DNA of 64,000 bases, from positions 7,812,001-7,876,000 of the forward strand of contig JAPEIS010000001.1 of assembly GCA_029531795.1 (NCBI GenBank), written 5' to 3'. Position 1 is the first letter of the stretch; each line of letters begins with the position of its first letter. Below the pieces are notes generated by a model. The model made no database searches. It saw only the letters and a list, made by a program, of their open reading frames with translations, and had not been told where the DNA came from. This document shows positions 34,987-46,290 of the stretch, in pieces. The translations under genes and the position numbers were made by a program. Source of the stretch: Sclerotinia nivalis (Eukaryota > Ascomycota > Leotiomycetes > Helotiales > Sclerotiniaceae).

Positions 34987-37900
34987 TTCTAGATTATCTT
35001 CTAAATCATTGACCATTTTACAAGCTAATGTAGCCAAAAACGCTATTTCACACGAATTAGTATTTTCCTTAACCAATGATTCTTGTATTGATATAATTCT
35101 GATTCAAGAACCTTATACATTCTCAGATATTTCATATTGAATTACTAAATCCTATTTTACTTATGAAACTTTCATATTACTTGATAACTAAGAAACCCGG
35201 TTTTGTATGATGTCTTATATCCAAAAAAATGTAAGCATTCGAGCTAGTCAGTTTTGGTCTGTATCTTTTCGGGATTTATTATTTTTATAAATTCAATCTT
35301 TAACTGATTCTATTCTTATAATCATTAATATTTATAATGTTTTTAGAGGTTGTATAAATGAAAACCAAACAATACAAACTCTCTTTGATTTACCTTCGAA
35401 TATTTTAAATTCTACATTTCTTGTAGGGGATCTAAACCTTCATCATTCGAGATAGAATCCCTTTTGTTCTTCATATTCAAATTCTACAGAATCTTTTATA
35501 ATCTGATTAGATACAAATTCTTTCAATTTTCTTTCTACAATCAATAAACCTACCTACAATTTGGATAATGTTCTCGATTTAACTTTTCTTTCAGGATTAT
35601 ATACAGCCAATACAACTTCTACACCACATTTGGATACAATTTCCGATCATCGATCCTTATTGACAACTTTGAATTAGAATACAAGGTTTCAGAACCCAAT
35701 TCAAAGACTCCGAATCAATATATTAGACAAAAAACTCTTCTCTATTTTATTAACAGAGAATCTATTGAATCTAGATCTACTAGCTCTGAACACGACCACA
35801 GATCTTGATAAATTAGCTTTAGATATTATTCAAGCTCTACAATCAGTATATACAGGATCAGTTCAAAGATTATTCGGCCGAAATACAGATCAACCATAAT
35901 GGAACGAGACCTGCCGGACAGTTATTCAAGAAAATCGAACGAACAACTCTTCAGAATCAAAACAAAATCTTCGAAAGGTTGTCAAAAAAGCGAAAAAGGA
36001 ATTTTGGCTCTCTAAGCTTGATTCAGTCAAGGAAATAAAAGATGTCTTTAAAATGACAAAATGACATCAATCAGCTGGAACATATCGAACTCCTCCTTTA
36101 ATAAATCCTTTAGATCATTCTCTTGCTACAATAATTCAAACTAAAAGAGATCTACTCATCAATAATCTGCTGATCAATACAGCTAAAGTTAACAATATCC
36201 CATTTGATTCGCCTTCAATTTCCATTCGTTCAATTGCCTTTCCTGCTATCACAATTCAGGATATTCAAACTGCTATCCTTTGTATAGGTAATACAGCTCC
36301 AGGAATAGACAAGATCCCTACCAAGATCCTACAATTAGTATGGCCACTAATCGAACCATATATCTTACAACTCTTTCAAAAATGCCTCGAAATAGGTCAC
36401 CACCCTAAATGCTTCCGATCAGCGATTGTAGCCATCGTTCCGAAACCGAACAAATCAGATCGCACAAACCCTAGATCCTATAGACCAATAACCCTGCTCT
36501 CAATATTAGGAAAAGGCCTCGAACGTTTGATTGCAAAGAAGATATCCTGGATTGCTATAACCCTCAAAGTACTAACCAAACAATAATTCGGAGCGCTTCT
36601 TTTGCGTTCATCAATCGATCTCACAACTTGCCTTACACATGATTTGGAAATGGCTTTGAATTCAGGTTCTAAAGCTACCTTATTAACTATGGATATCAAA
36701 AGTGCTTTTGATGCTATTCTCCCAGAACATTTGGTTCGCCGATTCAGGGAACAAGGATGGCCTGATAACCTAATTCGATGAATACAATCGTTCTCTACAA
36801 ATCGATCAATTCGTATTCGGCTTGATGGCGAAATAGGGCCCAGTATTAGTATTAGATATGATTTGCTACAAGGCTCCCCAATTTCACCTATCCTTTTTAT
36901 ACTTTATATAGCTCCTTTGTTTTGGTTAAGCAATCCTACTCGAAGATTTGGATATGCAAACGATATTGCACTAGTAGCTTTTTCTTCAAGCTTACAATTT
37001 AATTGTGATCAATTACAATCCGAAATGCTGGAGGCTTTGGATTAGGGCAAATCTGAAGGGATCACTTTCGATCCTATGAAGTCTGAATTGATACATTTCT
37101 TCAGAGACTTCAGGAAAGATATCGAAAGCCCTACTATTCATACAGAAAATCTTTTAATAATGGAGAAACCAGGTCTATTGAGATAGTTAGGGGTTTACTT
37201 CGATAAAGAACTGAGTTTCAAACCTCATGTTCAGATCCTTTCAGCTAAGGCTCTTACTATTGCGAACACGTTGCATTCGCTTGAAAGAACAACTCGAAGT
37301 ATCCCATCAATTTTGCTTCAAAGAGCGGTTACAGCCTGTATCCTAAAGAAATGTTACTTTGCAGCCGAAACCTGGTGGCCTGATCGAACTAGGAAACGAG
37401 GCCTAAACTTCACAATCTCGAATCAAGTGGATGGACATTTGAAACTTTTGAATAAGATTGTACTAGCTAGCGCTCGAGCAATCCTCCCTGTATTCCGTAC
37501 AACTAATACTGCTGCTCTATACAAGGAATCAAATCTAATGCCTTCTGAGATTGAGCTAAATTTGATATCCCAAAGCTTCGCTGCCCGAACGGTTCGGCTA
37601 GATCCTAAACATCCCCTTCAAATTCGAACCAAAAATATCCTAGCTAAAGCTGGAGCTAGAACTGCTAAATCAAAATTCTCAAGAATTATCCTAGCTCTTC
37701 CAAAAGCTGAATATATCAATCCAATTGCTCTTCCCCCTTGGAGGAACAAAGAACCACGTATTATCACAGAAACCCAGATCGGTGGTCCTCTCGGTTGTTC
37801 GAAGGAACGAACAGCTAAGGATTTCGAAAGGTTTATATCTACGATTCCAAAAAGTGATTTGCAAGTCTTCTCCGATAATTCGAAAAGCGAAGCTCTGAAT

Positions 37901-38764
37901 AGTGCTACAGGAAATGGATCAATGATTTATCAATACAATCTACAAATGGATCGACAGGCTTTCTCACTAGGCTATAATGCTGAAATCTTCGATGCCGAAG
38001 CAGCTGCAGCTTTGAAAAATGCTCAAACAGCAATACAACTACCCTCAGCTAGATTCGCTACAGACCTCTGGGTTTTCTTGGATAACCTAAAGGTTGCTAT
38101 ACGATTAGGCTCTCATTCCATTGGATCCTCTCAATCTGTATTTGAAGAATTCTGCGAACTAGCTATAGTTTGGCCTTTCAGGCCCTGCTTGCTATATACT
38201 CGCCCTGGCTTAATTCGAATTCGATGGGTTCCTGGGCACCTAGATATCCCCGGAAACGAAGCAGCGGACAAAGCAGCTAAAGAGGGAACAGCACTCCCAT
38301 CCCCATCTGATCCTATCTGCACTCTCGCCTCCTTAAAAAGAATCGCTAAAACGAATGCCAAATCAGCAAGAGCTAAATTATGGACAACCACAGCACTACA
38401 AAGCTACAATGATCTTTTTATAACTTATAACAACAAATCGATTATACTTTCTTTTGATCAAACGATACTAGGATATATCCTAGTAGCCAGATCTCAACAC
38501 GGCGATTTCGTAGCGTATCACGATCGCTTCAATCACGAAGATGCTTATATACTATACTCATGTGGGAAAAGAAAATCCCCTCTTCATTTTTACTTTTGTA
38601 AAATTGGAAATGCTCAAAAAACCCTTTCAAAGTTATCACCATCTGAAGCCATCCCCTATCTTTTGGGAAGCATAGAAGGAACAGCGAAACTAGCAGTTTG
38701 GCTCAAATCTACAAGGTTCTATCAGGATATATGTCCTCGATTCCCTATACAATTTATTGATTGA
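34979..38764 (+). pseudogene. LINE2 ORF2: endonuclease, RT, RNase H
   Basis: ATG 34979 lies inside the ORF1 end (ATGTATAA, 8-nt overlap). The endonuclease is stop-ridden but shows GDLN (about 35430) and SDH (about 35645). The RT region (about 36240-37060) has PGIDKIP and a catalytic YAND (about 36951) in place of YADD. From 37271 to 38764 the frame is fully open. RNase H has VFSDNSKSE, E in EIFDAEAA, VFLDN, RWVPGHLDIPGNEAADKA, so all four acidic positions are present. A CGKRKSPLHFYFC knuckle follows near 38560. The D-to-N change fits RIP. Confidence 0.88.
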
Positions 38765-39201
38765 AAGATTGCTTTGATTTTTATTTTTATTTTTATTTTT
38801 ATTTTATATTATTTTTGGATTTTCTTTGTATAAAGCGTTGGGTTTTGGGTCGGAAAGATTGAGTTTGTATAAACTTTAAAAAAAAAAAAAAAATCTTTAT
38901 ATTAACAAAATCATATTAAAAAGCTCGATTGCAATGACAAAGGAAAGAAGATCAGGAATTGAGGGATCTAATTGTATTGTGGAGGACAGCTGAAATATCT
39001 ACCCAAGGGATTAACTCAATACGCAACAACAATCATATAAACCCTGCTGAAGCATTTAGTATATATAATACTAGTAAATTTAGATTAGCTAATTAGAAAC
39101 CCAGGGGCCTTCCTCCCCTGGCGTCCTTTGTCCCAATTGGGAATTTGAGGCCTGTGCTTCGCACAGAGCCTCGGACGAAAAATATCACACACACACACAC
39201 A
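38765..39201 (+). other. LINE2 3' UTR with A tract, three hairpins and (AC)n end
   Basis: It contains a TTTTTA repeat (38779-38805), an A run near 38878-38893, three stem-loops in 72 bp (39101-39121, 39131-39142, 39147-39172) and a terminal CA repeat (39186-39201). There is no coding sequence. Confidence 0.8.
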
Positions 39202-39298
39202 CACTTCTATATAGTCAGGTCACCTCCTTGACCTTCTTCTCTTCCTCGTAGTACAACAATAGATCAAACCTATATATATCTTTTCCCTCACTGTGATA
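39202..39298 (+). repeat. A2 5' LTR, second part (with LINE2 TSD)
   Basis: 39202-39217 is the duplicated 16 bp. 39218-39298 (81 bp) plus the first 82 bp gives exactly 163 bp, the length of the intact LTRs. Confidence 0.95.
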
Positions 39299-39577
39299 GT
39301 TTGTACTACCCTTTCAAAGGCTCTGTCACTTTACGAAGTGATCTGGCCTTGCCAAATCATCTACAGGCTTCTGTGTCTGTTTTCGATTGCTTTCGTGTCG
39401 TTGTAATTCGCCTGCTTTTGTGCGGTTGTGTTTCTTATTTGCTTTTGTATAGTTTCTAATCCTTGATTGTTTTTGTACGATTGTATTTATTCGCAGGCTT
39501 CTGTGTTTGTTTTTGATTGCTTTGTGCAATCGCAAATTCCTTATCGATTACTTTGTACAATTGTAATTCTTTTTACA
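39299..39577 (+). other. A2 leader with self-priming site
   Basis: The 11 bases after the LTR, GTTTGTACTAC, have the complement GTAGTACAAAC. The LTR itself holds GTAGTACAAC at 39248-39257 and 45837-45846. A 9-nt match at the exact primer position points to Tf1-type self-priming, with the transcript starting at that GTAG. The rest of the leader is untranslated, with repeats of a TTCTGTGT/TTTTTGATTGCTTTGTG type. Confidence 0.65.
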
Positions 39578-40963
39578 ATGGCTTTTGGTTCTACATTTGC
39601 TGGTAATACGATTCTTATTTCTATCGAAAGAATTTGTATCGAAATCCAACAAATCTTTAGTCAATAGTTTACTATTATACAAATCCTAGCAGAATTGGAT
39701 ACTTTAATGATGCCAAATCTCGTTACTGATCTTAACGAACAAATTGTTTATTTGAATTATATTTTCTTTATTATTGAAGATTGTTTTATTATTCAAACTA
39801 TTTATATCGTTATTCAAATAAATAAGATCGAGAAATTCGAAACGGAAAATATTGAGCTTTTTTATATTCTAATCAGCAAACAAGTTCAACTGGATGCCGG
39901 TAGTGTTGTCACTAGCCAGAAACCGATTATTCCCTATCAAACTCAAAAGGACCCATTCGTTTTTAAAGGCGAAAGATCTAATATTCTTGTTCAACAAAAG
40001 GATTATCAGTCCTGGAAATTGGGTTTGCAATTTTGTTGAATAATCGATTTACAACTTTTTGCTTCCGAACAAAAGAAGATTAGTTATACTATTAGTCTTC
40101 TCGATAATCAAGCACAACAAGAATATATTACAGATATCATTAGATTCGTTGACGATTCTATTTGTTTCGATTCTGCTGTTTCGTTTTTGACCAAATTGAA
40201 CAAATTATATATCTCTGTGGATATCGAAAGGGAAGCCTCGCTCAAATTCAACAAGCTTTCTATAGGTTTAAAGGAATCCTTTTTGGCTTTTTTCTCTATG
40301 TTGTTTCATTTTGTTAACTCTTGCTATAAGTCTGATTGCAAGATTGTTAATGCGATGAAGCAAAAGATTACAGTCCCTTTTCGAATTTTGATCATTGGTG
40401 ATTCGAACCTTTGTACGGTCGACGATGTTGATGGTTGGCAAAAGAAATTCTCTACTTGGAGTCAGAATCTTTATGATGTTGAGTATTATAACAAAAATTC
40501 TGATAAAGTATTTGTTGTTGATGGTGATCTTATAGATTTCGATATAATAAAACAAAAGGGATAACAAAAAAAGGGTTCACAAAATAAGAAAAAGAAGTTT
40601 AATCCTGCGGTTTCTTGCAATTGTTGTAATAGGATCGGTCATCTTCAGATTGATTGTTATGCTATTTATAATGTCAATGGTAATCTTTTTCCTAGTAAAC
40701 AAGTTCTTGTTAATACCTTTTCCAATTGCAATACTGCTGTCTCAACTAATCCGGCCCCCAATCAATACACTGCTATTCCGGCTTTTCGAAGTATCAATAA
40801 GTTTAATAATAATCGCAATGGATTTCGAAGAGGATATACTGGTAATTGGGTACAAAGCTAATAGTATTTGAATCAGGTACAATGGTAAGGCTATATCGAG
40901 CCAGAGGAAGTTGTCTCTATATCCAGTTCAGTCAAGGAAAGTCCTGAACAGGGAAAAGATTAA
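39578..40963 (+). pseudogene. A2 gag
   Basis: ATG 39578 starts the frame. Stops at 39665, 40037, 40562 and beyond separate open pieces 39695-40039 and 40187-40564. A complete CCHC knuckle (CNCCNRIGHLQIDC) lies at about 40616-40657. Gag ends with CAG GGA AAA GAT TAA (stop 40961-40963). The N-terminal two thirds should be the capsid. Confidence 0.86.
40951..40957 (+). promoter_or_regulatory. A2 -1 frameshift heptamer G GGA AAA
   Basis: In gag phase CAG GGA AAA, four nt before the TAA. The -1 frame reads protein-like sequence through the region and into the protease. Confidence 0.7.
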
Positions 40964-43900
40964 CCTCCACGAAAAATCGCTCGTGGAGGAATACTAAGGG
41001 CAAGATGGTAAATCGAGGAATGGATAAATATAAGCCATTGTAATTCAATTTTATGAATAGCAAATTCTTATTTATTAAAACTATTATGTTCTCTGTGTAT
41101 GAAAATCCCTTTACTGTTACAAGTCTCATTGATAGTGGATGCTTTGGAGAAGCTTTTGCTGATTGTTCCTTTGTTTCCAAATACAATATTGAAATACAAT
41201 TCTTACTTTACCCTTGTGAACTCCGACTTGCCGATAGAAAGGTCGCTGATAGAATTATAGAATATTTTGTAATAGAAATCGTTATAGAGGATCATTATGA
41301 ATATTAGTCCTTTTATATTATCTAGTTTTCATCAGAGATATTATTAATTTTTGGTTTATTATAGTTACAATGCTACAATCCTATTATCAATTGGATGGAG
41401 ATGAATTTAATATTCTCTTCAAACTACTACGCTTCCAATTGTTTGGTATGTTATGATTTAGAGCCAGTTATTGCACCAACGATTCCATCTCCGATCAAGG
41501 AATAAGAGGATCTAGCAAAAGTTACTTTACAATAGATCATTGATGTTATCGAATCTTTAAATAAATTCCTTATCGATCTTGATATAAAAACTAAATACAC
41601 AGTTTATAAATACTATTCTCTATATATCGAGGATTGTCTAAAAAATGATATCGATTATTCACCTATTCAAACGCTTTCTACTTTTAAAAGAATTTCTTAT
41701 AAAAAACCTTCTATTGAAGAGATACTAAACAAAGGTTATATATCACAATCTGACGATTCTTCTATTGATCTCGAATTTCAGCAAGGTTTGATGTCTGGTA
41801 TGAATCATTATCGAACAAAGCGCTGCGGAGAACCAAATAATCAAGCATAGATGATTCCCAATTGTTTGTGTCCAAAATCGATCTTAAAGATTACAGATCG
41901 GTGTTGGTCTATTTACAATCCAAAAAACCGTTTGCCTTTGTTTTCTATTGAGGAACTTTTTATGTTTATTTACAAAAATACAAATCCAAATATGGATGAT
42001 ATTCGTTGGTTACAAGTTTCTAGCTTTGTTTCGTTTTATCAACAAGATAATATTCGGGTTATTCGATTGATATGGGATGAATTGGATGCTGTACAGAAAA
42101 CTGTTGAGCAAGATCATTTGCGACAGGCTACATTGTCCTCGATATTCACAGAAGGGGATTTTCGATCGATTTTACAAGGGCAAGACAATATAATAGAGAT
42201 GCTTTTTAGAACTCTATTTTAACTTCATGATTTTATATACGATTGTTACAAGCCGCTTCATTTGCGAAAGATCTCTGAAGCTGATGTCGATAAATTTTTA
42301 ATCGGTAAATCTTTCTTTAGTGATGATCAAATACAACAAAGGTTTTCTATATGGTTACAAGACAAACTTTCTGTCTTCCTTCTACGTTATGCAGATAAGT
42401 TATCGCTTTGTCGAATCTGGGATTACAAAATTGAGTTGATATCCGATAAAAAGCTATTTTATTTCAAAAACTGTCCTTTATCGTTAATGGAATTGGTAAT
42501 GGTATGTAAATGGTTTGATGATAATCTCTTCAAGGGGTTCATTCGGGAATCGAGATCGCGATACGTTTCTCCTTTGTTATTGGCTGCCAAACCGGGAGGG
42601 GGGGTCCGTATTTGTCAAGATTATCGAGGATTAAATAACATTACTATAAAGAATCGTTATCCATTACCCATCGTTTGTGAAACGCTGGATGCTCTTTGCA
42701 ATGCAAAAATTTATACCAAGCTTGATATCATTGCAGTGTTCAACAAATTGTGAATCGCAGAAGAGGATGAATGGAAAACTGCATTCATTATTCGTTTTGG
42801 TCTTTTTGAATCTCTGGTTATGCTTTTCGATCTCTGCAATGTATTTGCATCGTTCCAATATTATATCAATCATACGCTTTTCGACGAGTTGGACAAGTAT
42901 TGCACTGTATATCTCGATGACGTTCTAATCTACTCCGATAATTCTGTAAAGTATAAAGAGCATATCCGCCAAGTAATTCAAAAGTTAATGGATGCTAGAT
43001 TACAGATTGATATTAACAAATACGAATTCGAAATCACAAAAACAAAGTATTTGGATCTTATCATTACAATCAAAAGCATCGAAATAAATCAAGAAAAGAT
43101 CACAGCTATTATATCTTGGGAATTGCCTTTATATGTAAAGGATTTACAACGATTTCTCAGTTTCGTTAACTTTTATCAACGTTTTATAAAAGATTTTTCA
43201 AAGATTTGTTGCTCTCTCAACGACCTCTTACAGAAGAATATTATATGGGATTGGACTGCAGATCATACAAAGACTTTTGACACCTTAAAAAGAGCTTTCA
43301 CAATAACGCCAGTTTTGGTATACTTTGATTACAAACGGAAAACTGTTTTGGAAACCGACACTTCCGATTAGGCTTCAAAAGGAGTTCTCTCACAATATAA
43401 TGATGATAACATTTTGTATCCAATCGCTTACTTTTCATCTAAGTATACAGCAGTGGAATGCAATTATAAGATCTACGACAAAGAACTATTCGTTATTATC
43501 AAGGTAATGGAAGAATAACGTTCAAAGCTTCAAAGCTTACAAGAGGAATTCGAGATTCTCATTGATTACAAGAACCTCGAATATTTTATGATTACAAAAG
43601 CTCTCAATCAATAGCAAATACGATGATCTGAATTTCTATCTCAATATAATTTTTGTATAATCTATCGATCAGAAAACAAAGCTATTCGACTAGATACACT
43701 AAATAGAAAATACGAAGATCGACTGTATCGTTCTGATCCAAACGATAAACGTCTAAAGAATCGAGAACGTATTGTCCTCCCTTAAGATCGTTTTGATGAC
43801 GATTTTTATAAGGATTTGATTGGGTATATCAATTTGGCATTAGTGAAGATAATAGTATTACTCTACGATCAACTAATTGATGCCTTAATCGATGCAGCGT

Positions 43901-45555
43901 ATATTAGGTCCGATATCGCAGATCAATTTATCTCTACTCTTAACAATCCATTGGTGATTAAATGGCCAAAAGAGTATTGTAAAACCCTCCGGATCGTTAT
44001 ACAAGATTGTTCGGTCCAAAATAATAGAATTTACTATCGGGATAAGATTTGGATTCCACCAAACGATAAGCTCAAACTCCAAATTATCTATCGAACTCAT
44101 TCTTCTGGTCTTGCCGGCCATTCTAGTCGAATTAAAACGATCGATCTTATCTTTCGTATATACTAGTGGCCTAATATGCATTTGGAGATCGTGTCCTATG
44201 TGAAGGCCTGCGAACTTTGTACTCGTACCAAATCGTCCAAATCGGTGTCTCCCGGATTTTTGAAATTGTTGTCTGTCCCTTTTCGTGTGTGGTTTGATAT
44301 TTCAATCGATTATATTATACTACTCCCGGATTGCACTCGTTATAATTCTATTTATAAATATATCTTAATGGTAGTTTGTAGGCTAACCAAAATGAGATAT
44401 TTCATTGGTATATGTATACTAACAACAAAGGAGTTAATCGATGCTTTTATTAATCGTGTTTATACGCTTTATAGACTTTCGGATAATATCATTTCCGATC
44501 GAGGAATGCAGTTCGTATTAGGTTTCTGATTACAACTCTTGGAGTGATTGAGAGTTATCTTAAAACATTTTTCAGCTTTTCATTTTCAAATAGATGGTTA
44601 GATTGAGTGTATTAATTTGGTTCTGGAGCAGTATTTATGAGCTTTTGTTAATTATCATCAAGACGATTGGTTGGATTGGCTATCCTTAACCGAATTTGTA
44701 TTCAATAATTTGGTCTCTGAAACAACTAGTTGCTTGTCTTTCTTCGTCAATTATAATTTTAATCTATATTTAGGTATTGAACCTAGTAAACTTTATCTAT
44801 CGGATATAACTCTAGTACAAAAACAGGAATTCTTTAAAGGTAATAGGACTGTAGATTGCATGGAACATATCTTGAAGCAACTTCGTACTTTTGTACAACA
44901 AACAATTGCCACTTATAAGGATTATACTAACCGCCATCGCTCTAACTTACCTCGCTATACAGCTAATCAGAAAGTCTTTGTTAATACCAAGAATATGAAG
45001 ACTTCGTGCAAAGCAAAAAAGCTGGATAATAAATGGATCGGCTTTTACAAGATTATCAAAGTTTATCCTTGTACTTGTCTTGTTCAATTGTCTAAGAACG
45101 TTAAAATCTTTCCTGTTTTCCATCATTCTCTTTTACTTCCAGTTTATACTAATCCTCACTTTCCGGCTCAAACAACGATTAACGAGTCAAAATCCCTAAC
45201 TACACGAAACAGAATTTTAGAGCGGGACAACGATGAGGATGAGCCTATTCAGAAATAGATATTTGAAGAAGTTCTAGATAATCACAATAAGGATAGCTAT
45301 CATTATTTGGTCAAATGGAGACACTATACGCCAACTTGGCAACCAGCTAATGATTTAAAGGGTAACGAAAAGGTTCTTATCGAATATCATCGCCTTCATC
45401 CAGAGAAACCAGGACCGCCAATTTGGATCCTAAAGCACCCCGACGCTACTATATTGCAACCGGAACCACAGAATTTGCAATCGGAATCATACAACGTGAT
45501 TGCTATACCTACTCTACGAAGATCCACTCGCACCAAGATTGTTCGCTTCGTTTAA
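40952..45555 (+). pseudogene. A2 pol (protease, RT, RNase H, integrase, chromodomain)
   Basis: All open pieces (41053-41307, 41851-42222, 42262-42753, 42820-43371, 43816-44166, 44176-44529, 44671-45258, 45307-45555) are in the -1 phase to gag. The protease has SLIDSGCFGEAFAD. The RT has ICQDYRGLNN and YLDD at 42910-42921. RNase H has LETDTSD. Integrase has an HHCC finger (about 44100-44220), the first Asp in SIDYI and the second in ISDRG (about 44500). The C-terminus is a chromodomain (about 45250-45365). About a dozen RIP-type stops break the frame. Confidence 0.92.
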
Positions 45556-45711
45556 AAGTATATTACATATTATAACAATAAAGGATATAATATCATTAAA
45601 GAATATCACATGTTTTTTTTTGTTCAAAGATCTAATTGAGGAAAGAGATCTATATTTTTTCTTTATTTTTCTTTATTTTTTAATGCCCATTTGGGGTCAA
45701 ATGGGTTTCTT

Positions 45712-45721
45712 GAGGAGGGGG
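45712..45721 (+). other. A2 polypurine tract
   Basis: GAGGAGGGGG three bases before the 3' LTR. The stretch 45556-45711 between the pol stop and the tract is AT-rich and non-coding. Confidence 0.8.
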
Positions 45722-45724
45722 TAC

Positions 45725-45887
45725 TGTTACGGGTTCATCTCCCTTCACCTGCACGTGATCATGTATGCCTTAGGCACACATGCATACACTCACTTCTATA
45801 TAGTCAGGTCACCTCCTTGACCTTCTTCTCCTCCTCGTAGTACAACAATAGATCAAACCTACACATACCTTTTCCCTCACCGTGATA
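45725..45887 (+). repeat. A2 3' LTR
   Basis: 163 bp, TGTTAC ... GTGATA. Contains the predicted transcript start GTAGTACAAC at 45837. Confidence 0.95.
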
Positions 45888-46180
45888 ATTATCAACAATT
45901 ATATCCAATTATAATATTCAATTTATATCTGATTTCTGGAAATACATTTATAAATATCTAAATATAGCATCGAAACTATCGATAATCTACCATCTAGAAA
46001 TCGATAAGCAAACTAAAAAAGCAAATACTATACTCGAATAATATCTCCGATTATACATTTCATATCTACAGAACGATTAATCCGAATAATTATCGATTAC
46101 TGAATTTTCAATCAATTCTACCTGATCTGAAAATTCCTATCTAATCCCATTCTTTGCGAATTACAACTATCATTCGCATA
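45888..46180 (+). pseudogene. B2 integrase fragment
   Basis: Matches B1 from about 5408 to 5690 (second half of the integrase core), then breaks at the Fot1-like insertion. The TA at 46179-46180 is the TSD. Confidence 0.85.
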
Positions 46181-46236
46181 ACGTGGTTTATCATCATGTG
46201 GGCCATATCATCATGTGGGCCACTTTTACCTCAATT
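46181..46236 (+). repeat. Fot1-like TIR, left
   Basis: Starts ACGTGGTTT. It contains a direct repeat of ATCATCATGTGGGCCA in two adjacent copies, likely transposase-binding sites. Confidence 0.95.
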
Positions 46237-46290
46237 CGTACATTCAAATTCATATTATTCAACAACCACTAAATCAATTGATTGAAACTA

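Larger units (their letters stand above)
33334..39201 (+). mobile_element. LINE2: full-length Tad-like LINE in the A2 5' LTR
   Basis: 5,868 bp between identical 16-bp copies of CACTTCTATATAGTCA (33318-33333 and 39202-39217). ORF1, then ORF2 with endonuclease, RT, RNase H and a terminal Cys/His motif. The 3' UTR ends in an (AC)n run. The protein sequences differ clearly from LINE1, so this is a second family. ORF2 is open for its last 497 codons. Confidence 0.93.
33252..45887 (+). mobile_element. Family A chromovirus, copy A2 (LTR to LTR, with LINE2 inside)
   Basis: Without LINE2 and its TSD copy, A2 is 6,752 bp: two 163-bp LTRs and a 6,426-bp interior with gag, protease, RT, RNase H, integrase and chromodomain. 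It is the best preserved gypsy copy here, although the RIP-type stops still kill it. The 5-bp flanks (ATAAT at 33247-33251, ATTAT at 45888-45892) do not match perfectly and host sequence is missing, so it may be a recombinant of two insertions. Confidence 0.92.

Noticed and set aside
39186..39201. (AC)n microsatellite as a stand-alone locus
   Set aside because: It abuts the 16-bp TSD exactly and is explained as the 3' end of LINE2.
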